The notes below the pieces were generated by a model. That model worked only from the letters and a program-made list of their open reading frames with translations. It made no database searches and had not been told where the DNA came from. From NCBI GenBank assembly GCA_039707655.1, contig CM077671.1:303304509-303368508 (forward strand): a stretch of DNA of 64,000 bases, read 5' to 3'. Shown one piece after another: positions 56,287-64,000 of this stretch (position 1 is its first letter; the number at the start of each line of letters is the position of its first letter). Source of the stretch: Elymus sibiricus. Its lineage: Eukaryota; Streptophyta; Magnoliopsida; Poales; Poaceae. The translations under genes and the position numbers were made by a program.

Positions 56287-58889
56287 TCATATCACTGCTG
56301 GGGACGACGACGAGTCTGGATCTTCCTCGAAAAGCATCGGTGAGTGGACTGAATGCATGAACGGCTGCGACTGGTTGCCGACTGCGGTAAAGTAAAACAT
56401 GTAAAAATGATTTGCGAACCTACAATGTTTAAAAGAATGTACAAAGTAGTGTTACCTATGTCCATCTGATGATGCCAGGAAGAGCCCCCTGCTTGTGAAG
56501 GAGGTGGCGGCTGATAGAAAGAGCTCCCTGGTTGTGAAGGAGGTGGCTGCTGATAGAAAGTGCTCCCTGGTTGTGAAGGAGGTGGCTGCTGATAGAAAGT
56601 GCTCCCTGGTTGTGAAGGTCGTGGTTCTGAACGCTGCACCGAGCGTCGAGGTTCTGAACGCTGCACCGAGGGTCGACCTTCTGAACGCTGCACAGAGTGG
56701 CGTGGTGGACGATGTGATGGAGGAGGAATAGCAACATCTGAAGCTCGTCTACATGTAACAGCTGTGTAAATCCCGCGTAGCTTCTCAACATGACGCCTCA
56801 ACCATGAGACGTTCTCTAGCGGTGGGATATTATCTCCCCTCTCAAAGCGTTGCATTAAAGCGGAAGCCTCCTCTATCGCCTCGCTTGTCAAGTCACCCTG
56901 TACACGGAGAGTTAACCAATTAGATCATCGTGGTATGGCAGAGAACACAAATAGTTAACCAGTTGTATATGTTCACGTTAAGAAAAAAGAGGTGAGAACC
57001 ATAGCACGTACCGCGTGGTGTCTGGTTCCCACAACCGAGGCAGTTGGGTACATATCGCTGGTGAGAGGGTCTTCGATCTGATCAGGAGCTGCTGATGGAA
57101 CCAAGTAGATCCTCGTGCTATGCCGGTAATGCTGCAGATACAATCCGAACTTGTCCCAGTCAAAGGGCCCAACCTGATCCCAGATATTTATCGGCGCAGT
57201 AGTCCATTCGTCCACGTAGGGGCCAATGTTCTGAAGCCAAAAATCCAGGGACTTGTTTCCTCCTACGCGACTGTACCTGAGATTGACATGTACGTAAATG
57301 ATTAGTTATATTCTGATTGCCAACATGAGAACTAAAAGAGTATTACTTACTTGTGCACATGGTCATCTAAGTGTGGAATATCTGGAATGACCGGCTCTTG
57401 GCATAGACCAAACTGTCTCATCACCCTAGGAAGAGCCATCTCCTCAACCGTCACATCGAACACCAACTTAGCCTTGGTCATCCAATAGTGGCGATCTCTA
57501 GTGCACAATCCAGAAATCCCAACTGGGTACCTGGATATTATAGCCTGATGGGAGTATGGCTCCCAGATAACTTGTGCCTCGTGCAAACTATCAAACTGCG
57601 CCGTGAAGGAGGGGTAGCAGCCCCTCACCTGGCTATGCACAAACTGTCTCTGAGAATGACAACAAATAAGTATTAGTAATACTGTTGAATGACAAGAAAT
57701 AAACATTAGTAATTTGTATTGTTACTTAATATGAACATACCTCTCTCCGTGTCCAAACAGATCCCATAGTAGGCAAGTCGCCGATAGCAGGCACGTAAGT
57801 CCCAGCTAAGTCCTCCAAATCAAAAGGTTTATCAATGTTGACATAGGGTCGACCAATAGGGAATCTCTCGTATGACCAGAGCTGCAACAATAGTGGACAT
57901 CCAACAAGACCTGATTTTCTAGACTTCAACAAGCAACCTTTGCACAAGCCTCTGTAAGTAGCCGCTAACACAGCAGAACCAAAACTCCTCTGCAGAATGT
58001 CCCCAGGGCAACGTGCGTCAGCTATCTCTCGTGCAATACCGATGAGTCGTGCATCGACAGTGGTCACATGGTTCTCCGTGAACATCGTCTTGCCGAACAA
58101 CCACAGAATATATGCCTCTAGGCATCGGTCAATTTGTGCCTCTGACAACTGAACATCGGGATATCCTAAGGAGACAATCTACATAGAAACCAAACGATTC
58201 TATGAACTATGGAAGGATGACAATAATGAAAACAACATTGTTTAAACTGGCCGTGATGGTTACCTAAAACTGGCTCAACCACTTAAAACGAGGCCCGTGA
58301 GGATCGTTGTCTAGGCTCCTAGCAGTTGGCACCGCAGCCAAAAAACGGGCCTGCAACGATGCTAGCCAACCAGGTTCTGCCTCTAAAGGACCTATGGCAG
58401 CACCGGCCAGAGGTAATCCCAACAAGTAAGACACATCCTGTAAAGTAGGCGCCATCTCTCCCCAGGGAAAGTGAAACGTATGTGTCTCTGGTCTCCATCT
58501 ATCTACTAAGCAGGTAAGGAGTGACCAGTCGTAAGAGAAACGTTTCACTTGCCTCTTTTTTAACTGCAATGGTTCACCAGCCTCGTCTAACTCCGGACCA
58601 TCAATCCACTCATCCAATGTACCCTCAACCAGTCGTGCCAAGGGTAGAAGTCCAGCCCAACGTAACCTACAAAATAAAGAGAATGTAGCATACAGTTAGC
58701 GGCTAACAATAGTATGTTGCACATAGTAAGTCATTATACCGACACATACCTATCAACCCATAAATGGTGTATCATCCAAAAAGACTTTGGGGTGCGAGTG
58801 ATCAACACGTCTAAGTTCTGGCCCGCTTCCATAAGTGCGGCCCGGTGCCCTCTTTCGATATTACGATTAAGCAATGGATACGAAGCCAT
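56287..58889 (-). pseudogene. MULE-borne plant mobile domain (PMD/MAIN-like) gene, one stop at an exon border
   Basis: Seven exons on minus, all with GT-AG introns and consistent phases: 58889-58750, 58666-58264, 58178-57741, 57649-57351, 57276-57012, 56897-56456 and 56381-56287 (2082 bases). The product starts MASYPLLNRNIERGHRAAL and has the PMD signature (WVDRLRWAGLLPLARLVEG, HTFHFPWGEMAPTLQDVSYL, GLPLAG). PMD proteins (MAIN, MAIL1) act in genome maintenance and transposon silencing in Arabidopsis, and the domain is often carried by plant transposons. The C-terminal exon has Pro/Gln repeats (SQPGSTFYQQPPP, four times) and HSVQRSE-type repeats. The only lesion is an in-frame TAG at 58266-58264, directly before the exon 2 donor, giving a product of about 180 residues. 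RNA evidence could still show an alternative splice that avoids it. Confidence 0.8.
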
Positions 58890-58911
58890 ATCTGCAATTC
58901 CAACAAATTAC

Positions 58912-59122
58912 AAAATAAAACATAGTCCGACATATTACAAAATAAAACATAGTCCGACATATTACAAAATAAAACATAGTCCGACATATTACAAAATATA
59001 ACATAGTCCGACATATTACAAAATATAACATAGTCCGACATATTACAAAATATAACATAGTCCGACATATTACAAAATATAACATAGTCCGACAAATTGC
59101 AAAATAAAACATAGTCCTGACA
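58912..59122. repeat. 27-bp tandem repeat, about eight copies
   Basis: Unit 'attacaaaataaaacatagt' + 'ccgacat', with copies 4 to 7 carrying 'aaatataac' instead of 'aaataaaac'. It fills the 235 bp between the transposase stop and the PMD start codon, so it is the transposase 3' end and the PMD promoter/leader. The repetitive minus-strand ORF crossing it is an artefact of a 27-bp (9-codon) unit. Confidence 0.9.
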
Positions 59123-59124
59123 CA

Positions 59125-61944
59125 TTATATAGCTTGTGAGTTATTTCTTCCTCGTTCGCCCCTTCGGCCTCGACTGCCACGACCACGTCCGCCTCTTGCT
59201 ACTGTTGTGGCAGTGGTCGATGTGGAAGCACTCGTCGATGTGGAAGCACCGTCTTTGTTTAGGTCGGGACAATATTTCATCCTATGCCCATAAGCCGCGC
59301 ATAGCAAACATTGTCTGGTTGCTCCACCAGCTTCAGATTGGTCCATATCGTTTCGGATACGTTTGACCTTACGTCTACCCCTGCTTGTGCGCCGAAGAGC
59401 TGGATCTGGGATGTATACTCTCTCATTGTCGTTTACCTTGTTAAAATTGCCAACGACTCGAAACCCTGTCATCTCACCGGTCCAGACATTGAGTACTGCC
59501 TCTTTTGAATAGTATGGGGACACGAATGATATGGCGTCCAACTCAATCTGGCCACAGGCAGCCAACACATGTGAGCAAGGCAGGTGCAACAACTTCGGTT
59601 TGTTGCATGTACACTCACACGTTGGATAAACTTCAGCTCCAATTCTTACCTCGTGCGTCTTCACCTCATTTCCAGAACCAAAACCATCAGTAGGAAGCTG
59701 AACCTCATACCTCATTTCCTGATTACCTATGAGTCTGACAGTGTGCTTCTTTGCTTTCTCTATCTTCTTTGCCATGTACTCCATGACACGGCTACAATAA
59801 GGTGTGTTCTGCTTATCTGCAATATGCTTCTTTGCTAACTCGTGCCTTTCTCTGAAATATCTCAAAGTGCCATGGAGTACAGCCTCCACAATAGCTGTGA
59901 GTGGCAATGCTCTATTCCCTCTAAGTACAAAGTTATACACCTCTGCAAGGTTGGTTGTCATGTGACCATACCTAGCTCCATGGGTGTCATGCAGCAAAGA
60001 CCAATTTACGGGAGGCTCTTTCTCTATCCACTGAGAAAAACTCTTTATTGCCCTCCCCTTCTTTCTCTTAGTATTAGGAGGGTCAATTCCTGGCAAGTCA
60101 CAAAGACCTACAGGCTCCTCTAGCTCTGTCATGAGTGTTGCTAATTTAACCTGGTCTGCTTCCATTTTCTTCCTGGCAGTAACCTGCTTCTTAGTGAACT
60201 CATCAAGTTTTGACCAAATAAAATGGTACTTACGCTGCTGGTTCTGCTTGCATAATTTTTTGAACAAGTTCATCAACCGCTTGTTCTTGAACTGTGAGAA
60301 AAAATTTGCCCCAAGATGGCGCATGCACCACCGGCTCTGCAAGTCCTTCCAAGGTGTTCGTTCGTCTTCTGCTGGATTCCTTAGTGTCTTCACGGCCTTC
60401 AATATACCAGCATGTCTGTCATGAATGACACACACGTTTGGTCGGTCCTTCACGATCGCAATTTTCACTTGCCGGAAGAACCATACCCAGCTTGGAAAGT
60501 TCTCACCCTCAACAAATGCCATGGCAAGTGGGATGATTTGATTGTTCCCGTCCACACCAATTGCAGTCAGGATTTGCCCTTTGTACTGACCAGTCAGGAA
60601 TGTACCATCCACAAACATCACAGGAGGACAATGCCGGAAAGCTTCGATGCACATAGCGAAAGAGAAGAATACTCGTTTCAACACCTTGAAATCTGGTATA
60701 CTATCCAACCTCGTGTGTTGTATGTTAACATAAGTGCCAGGATTCCTCTCCTTAAGTATGTCAAGGAGACGGACAACATTATCATATGAGTCAAAGAACG
60801 TCCCAAACCTTTCCTCCATAGCCTTCTGCTTAGCCCTCCAAGCCTTCCCATAAGGAATCTCATAATTCCATCTGACCTTCACTGCTGTCTGGATGTGTTT
60901 TGCTTCCATATCTTTCTTCTCCACTATCTCAGTATACATGAGTTGCGCAATGAGAGTTGAAGACAGGTTTGGATGACGAACCAACAAGTTTTTCCTCACA
61001 CAATTGTGTGGGACCACATTGGTGACAACCCAGTGGATGCTATACTTCGGCACGTGCCCATGCACCTTAGAAGGACAACCTGTTTCAACACACTTCACGG
61101 TATAGTTTGTTGTATTTGATATGTGTGTCCGGAATACCCTCTGCGTAGACATAGCCCACTTTATCACAGCATACTTCAATTTTTTCTTTGTATCAAACAT
61201 AGCACCTATCTGGACTTGGTTCAGATTATATTGCCATGGAGTCTCATGGCCATCATTGACCATAAGACCGGTGGATATGTCCTGATCCCATGCGGAAGGA
61301 ATAGGTACCTCCACTTCATCTTCGGAATTTTCAGAATCCAGATCCTCCGCAAATCCATCTTCGTCCTCTTCCTCCATCACCCTCTGCATTTCACCGGCTT
61401 CCTCATCCCCGTCAGCAACCCCAGAACCAGCTAATATAATCGACTGAATACTCTGCCCAATAGCATTGTGTGTCATGTTGTCTAACTCTTTCTCGGCTAG
61501 GCTAGCATCCACATCCGGTGGCTGTGAGCCGGATAAATAATTCTCGTTACCCACTTGACTACCCTGGCCGGGTTCATACCCCACGTGGAGTTGTGCGGTA
61601 TTCTCCTCCTTCGCCACTGGTTGCACTAGGGCATATGGGTGAATTCTTCGGTCTCGACAACGACTTAGCAGAGTCAACCAATGCTGGCTCCTATCTATCG
61701 GCATCAACTCCCACTTGACTTCTCTACAGGATTTGGTCCACAATGCATGAATACTGACGGAACATACTTCAGGATCCAGCCCAAAACTAGTAGTCAACCA
61801 GTGCTTCAACTGTCTAATGTCCAGTCTGTCCGGGTTTGAAAGTGTCATGACGCCATTTTTAAACTCGCTAAGATCAACCCCCAACTCATTATATCGAACA
61901 TTACCAGGGCCGTAGTAAACGGTCAGATTTACCGATTCAGACAT
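59125..61944 (-). CDS. MUDRA-type MULE transposase (939 aa), intact
   Basis: Cuts and moves the element by recognising its terminal repeats. Regions in order: N-terminal 1-115, a PB1-like fold (VNLTVYYGPGNVRY...); acidic linker 170-215; MuDR DNA-binding region about 245-315 (IGAMFDTKKKLKYAVIKWAM, CPSKVHG, HNC); MULE DDE core about 440-670, with VDGTFLTGQYKGQ (Asp446), VIHDRHAGI (Asp509) and TTNLAEVYNFVLRG (Glu668) as the probable catalytic triad; SWIM zinc finger about 774-797 (CECTCNK...LPCSHVLAAC); CCHC knuckle 879-892 (CLLCAAYGHRMKYC); Arg/Gly-rich tail. The ORF has no stop or shift and is of normal length. The start ATG is 590 bp from the right terminal repeat. The combination of knuckle, SWIM and core is typical of plant MUDR families. 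Confidence 0.95.
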   Translation of the reverse strand: MSESVNLTVYYGPGNVRYNELGVDLSEFKNGVMTLSNPDRLDIRQLKHWLTTSFGLDPEVCSVSIHALWTKSCREVKWELMPIDRSQHWLTLLSRCRDRRIHPYALVQPVAKEENTAQLHVGYEPGQGSQVGNENYLSGSQPPDVDASLAEKELDNMTHNAIGQSIQSIILAGSGVADGDEEAGEMQRVMEEEDEDGFAEDLDSENSEDEVEVPIPSAWDQDISTGLMVNDGHETPWQYNLNQVQIGAMFDTKKKLKYAVIKWAMSTQRVFRTHISNTTNYTVKCVETGCPSKVHGHVPKYSIHWVVTNVVPHNCVRKNLLVRHPNLSSTLIAQLMYTEIVEKKDMEAKHIQTAVKVRWNYEIPYGKAWRAKQKAMEERFGTFFDSYDNVVRLLDILKERNPGTYVNIQHTRLDSIPDFKVLKRVFFSFAMCIEAFRHCPPVMFVDGTFLTGQYKGQILTAIGVDGNNQIIPLAMAFVEGENFPSWVWFFRQVKIAIVKDRPNVCVIHDRHAGILKAVKTLRNPAEDERTPWKDLQSRWCMRHLGANFFSQFKNKRLMNLFKKLCKQNQQRKYHFIWSKLDEFTKKQVTARKKMEADQVKLATLMTELEEPVGLCDLPGIDPPNTKRKKGRAIKSFSQWIEKEPPVNWSLLHDTHGARYGHMTTNLAEVYNFVLRGNRALPLTAIVEAVLHGTLRYFRERHELAKKHIADKQNTPYCSRVMEYMAKKIEKAKKHTVRLIGNQEMRYEVQLPTDGFGSGNEVKTHEVRIGAEVYPTCECTCNKPKLLHLPCSHVLAACGQIELDAISFVSPYYSKEAVLNVWTGEMTGFRVVGNFNKVNDNERVYIPDPALRRTSRGRRKVKRIRNDMDQSEAGGATRQCLLCAAYGHRMKYCPDLNKDGASTSTSASTSTTATTVARGGRGRGSRGRRGERGRNNSQAI

Positions 61945-62400
61945 TTTTACCTGTCAAACACTTCCATCTCATTAATCTAAACAAACAAAATTATTAACCC
62001 CCTACACTAACTAACCGCTAAAATGACAGCACAAACAAATTAACACTAAAATAAATATGACACGCGATTATACCTTCGACGCGTGCGGACACTTCACGTA
62101 GAACTTGCACCAACGGACAACGCGAACGGCACCTCCTCCTCACCAGCCAAACCTCCTCCTCCTCCTCCTCAGCCCACCATTGCTACTCCTCCTCCTCAAC
62201 CCACCATGAATCCACTTGAACGCACAAATAACTATCCCATTTCAATAAAAATTACCGTAGGCCGGTGGAGATGGCTACGATCTACCAATTCTGCGGTTTG
62301 GATTTGAAAAAAGGTGAAGAAATGGAGAGATCAAAGTGGGGGGCGATGTACAGAAGAGGAGGCAGAGAGAGGAACGAACAGAAGCCAGCCAGGGGAGAAG
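61945..62400 (-). promoter_or_regulatory. Transposase 5' region
   Basis: Non-coding DNA between the transposase start and the right subterminal repeats. It includes a (CTC)n run at 62143-62173 and presumably holds the transposase promoter. No TATA box stood out, and no E2F-like array like that at the left end is present. Confidence 0.4.
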
Positions 62401-62427
62401 CAGGGGAGGAAGATGGCGCTGGCTGCT

Positions 62428-62534
62428 TATCTAGTACTCTTCGGTCTCCAGGTGACCGAAGAGGTCTTCGGCCGCGGGGTGGCCGAAGAGTCTGTCTTCG
62501 GCCCAGCTGACGCGTCTTCGGCCCAGCGGACACG
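62428..62534 (-). repeat. Right subterminal repeats of the MULE
   Basis: Repeated 'cttcggcc'/'gaccgaag' units, some forming small palindromes ('cttcggtctccaggtgaccgaag', 62447-62469). They are related to the left array but differ in number and order. Confidence 0.7.
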
Positions 62535-62671
62535 TCTTCGGCCCCCAGGTGACCGAAAACTCCTTCTTCGGCTTCCAGGTGACCGACGGGGTGCTATTTT
62601 TGCAAAAAAATAGTTGGCCCTGCTATTTTTCAAAATTGCTTAAAAAAACCTGCTAGTTTTGAAAAAAAATC
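62535..62671 (-). repeat. Right terminal inverted repeat of the MULE (137 bp)
   Basis: Exact inverse of 54733-54869 by eye, ending ...GAAAAAAAATC before the TSD CCTGCTTCG. Confidence 0.95.
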
Positions 62672-62680
62672 CCTGCTTCG

Positions 62681-63539
62681 TGCCGGCACCATGGCCACCA
62701 GCGACTTCAGCGACGGCTCGTCCCCTCGGAAGGGTCGTCGGGGCGCAGTTCTCCCAGGCGGTTAGTGAGGCTGAGGAGCGCCGGGGATTGGGGTCACGGC
62801 TCGAAACCATGGCGCAGACAGTAGTATACCGGCGGAAGGTGTGCCGCGACCGCGAGTTCCGCGCTGCCGGAGTCGTGCACGGGCTCGTTGTCGAACTCGC
62901 GCTCTGGGTCGTCGATGAGCCATCCGGCGCTGGGTCCGCCCAGCAGCTACTCCATGGGCGGAACGGCGAATTCAGGAGGCAGCGGCACCAGTTCGTCGGC
63001 GTCCGCGCTGAAGTTGGAGGCAGAGGCCTCATTCTTGTTCAGAGCGTCGACCATCTGGTCGGCGACGGCGTTCGGCACTGCGGCAGTTTCCGGTGCGGCA
63101 GCGGCCTCCTGGGGCACAGCGGCCCTGGTACTTGGTCCAGGGGCTCCAGGGTGGTTGCGGCGCTGCACCCAGCGGTTGCCGCTGTGGTGGCGTCGGGGCG
63201 CCCAGCGGTTGCCGCGAAGGCGGCGGCGGCCACCAGGCCCGTACCGGCGTCGGGGTAGCCAAAGGTTTCCGCAGTGGCGGAGGCGACGGCTGAGGCCGTC
63301 GTTTCTGTCCGGACGACCGTGACGGCGAAGGCTTAATGTCCGGCGACCGTCGGAGTTCCATCGGCGAGCAGCAGCGAGAGCGAAATTCCGGCGAGGAAAA
63401 CGAGAGTGCCGGTGCTCTCTGGCCACAAACCGAGCGAAGGAACAAGCAACATCCGGCAAGAAAACCATCATTTTCTCACCTTTCTTCTCCGTTCTCTCCT
63501 GTAGCCTATTTGCTCTGGTTAGAACAGTGCATGATAACG
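62681..63539 (-). other. GC-rich, coding-like leader of the old Copia
   Basis: On minus the 174-codon ORF 63471-62947 starts 68 bp inside the 5' LTR. After its stop the frame runs on as GWLIDDPEREFDNEPVHDSG. It is rich in Arg, Ala and Pro, with no family recognised. Either a host exon captured by the retroelement or an extra upstream ORF; the GC content contrasts with the AT-rich gag and pol remnants. Confidence 0.35.
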
Positions 63540-63776
63540 TGAAGAGAGTAGAGAGGAATGAAGTGAATGAGTTGTTGTATTGATTTGATGCCTGGGCTTT
63601 TATATTGCCTGAACAGGCGCTTACAGTGTCGGTTATAATGATATCACGACTGTTCGAACAGTCGTGGTGTCTCTTGGATGGACACAGCGTTTGGACAAAG
63701 CCAAGTCTGTTAACTGCCTAGTTAGCCTACGTCTAACGCTACATGCTAACTGTTGTTAACTGCTACTAACTGTTAA
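63540..63776 (-). repeat. 5' LTR of the old Copia, interrupted
   Basis: Matches 48754-48989 with a few substitutions, then stops at 'taa' (63774-63776), where another transposon begins. About 14 bp of LTR remains beyond the window. Confidence 0.85.
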
Positions 63777-64000
63777 GGGCATGTACAATGGTTGATAAGA
63801 TAGTTTTATCTTAAGTCTTGCATGTAATTTAGAGATGACAAAAAGAATTGTCTACAATGGGTCATCTCTTAGCCTTATCTTCAATAACTAGTTATTCCTA
63901 AAAACGTGGTGAGACATATTGTGCTAAGAGATCACCTCTTGTCTTCTCTTAAATAAGAGAAGGCAAAGCTTTTTTTCAGAGTTCTCTCTCCTCCACCTCA
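63777..64000. mobile_element. Left part of a Harbinger/Tourist-like element
   Basis: 'gggcatgtacaatggttgat' starts directly after TAA in the LTR, which suggests a 3-bp TAA target. The other end lies beyond the window. Repeated 'gataagatagttttatctt' and 'gagatcacctcttgtcttctctt' phrases; no ORF. Confidence 0.5.

Larger units (their letters stand above)
54733..62671. mobile_element. MULE (Mutator-like) transposon with transposase, PMD gene and accessory gene (7.9 kb)
   Basis: Perfect 9-bp TSD CCTGCTTCG (54724-54732 and 62672-62680), the length typical of Mutator. The 137-bp terminal inverted repeats (54733-54869 and 62535-62671) match base for base as far as I can compare. Cargo: a 152-residue ORF on plus near the left end, and a seven-exon PMD gene and MUDRA transposase on minus from the right end, so genes converge from the two termini as in maize MuDR. 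It is inserted in the leader of the old Copia element. The transposase frame is intact. Confidence 0.95.
48754..63776 (-). mobile_element. Old Copia retrotransposon with short LTRs, hosting a MULE
   Basis: The left LTR (48754-49003) and right LTR (63540-63776, interrupted) match closely over 230 bp. On the minus strand: 5' LTR, leader, gag remnant (53887-52950), integrase fragment (52273-52470), decayed RT region and RNase H (50087-49338), polypurine tract and 3' LTR. Many stops and frameshifts make it inactive. A MULE splits the leader at 54733-62671. The right LTR is itself cut at 63777 by another transposon, so its full end and TSD are outside the window (left flank gtgac). Confidence 0.85.

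Noticed and set aside
58912..59122. CRISPR-like repeat array
   Set aside because: The units are contiguous with no unique spacers, in a plant transposon.
58811..59125. Repetitive minus-strand ORFs (CNMSDYVIF-type repeats)
   Set aside because: They are produced by a 27-bp tandem repeat, which is exactly nine codons; the array lies between two real genes.

Overview
The window is intergenic DNA of a large-genome grass, most probably a Triticeae species (wheat, Aegilops, barley or rye type). The reasons are long LTR retrotransposons opening with TGATACGTCTCC and primed by a tRNA-Asp-like site, Stowaway MITEs (CTCCCTCC... with TA duplications), PIF/Harbinger elements carrying a Myb/NAM-C-type ORF1, grass-type Helitron ends, and transposons nested in transposons. 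I find no intact host gene. Every long coding region belongs to a mobile element; a few short pieces may be relics of host exons. Family-name assignments rest on recall and are tentative; boundaries rest on target-site duplications (TSDs) read directly from the sequence.

Layout. 1-3053: T-rich DNA and an inverted-repeat element filled with a 'gttgcct' minisatellite. 3054-9978: non-autonomous LTR element 1 (minus strand, TSD GAAGG), inserted just upstream of a 40-codon ORF that could be the start of a lost host gene. 9984-12285: minisatellite and AT-rich DNA. 12291-18986: related non-autonomous LTR element 2 (TSD GGGCC). 19179-20720: 1.5-kb Helitron on the minus strand. 21400-27366: full-length L1-type LINE with a 15-bp TSD, inactivated by a frameshift and two catalytic substitutions. 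27382-33710: MITEs, a small Helitron, a GC-rich poly(A)-tailed retroposon and a local tandem duplication. 33711-36574: a degenerate Harbinger element and two copies of a segmental duplication; the first copy still shows the empty insertion sites of a MITE and a Harbinger element present in the second.

36575-48699: a PIF/Harbinger element whose ORF1 is broken by two stop codons. Its intron holds a complete, young Copia retrotransposon (38240-47867, TSD TAAAT, two 2127-bp LTRs that differ at about seven sites by eye, and a 1327-codon gag-pol with all catalytic motifs). 48754-63776: an old, decayed Copia element with short LTRs, interrupted in its leader by a MULE (54733-62671) with 137-bp terminal repeats that match throughout by eye and a perfect 9-bp TSD.

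The MULE is the most interesting object. It has an intact 939-residue MUDRA-type transposase (MuDR DNA-binding region, DDE core, SWIM finger, CCHC knuckle). Downstream on the same strand is a seven-exon plant-mobile-domain (PMD) gene spoiled only by one stop codon exactly at an exon border. Facing them is a small, otherwise unrecognised 152-residue gene whose promoter has a TATA box and a dense array of TTTCCCGCC sites matching the E2F consensus. The layout, with genes convergent from the two terminal repeats, resembles maize MuDR (mudrA/mudrB). The E2F-like array suggests S-phase-linked expression of the accessory gene; that part is inference.
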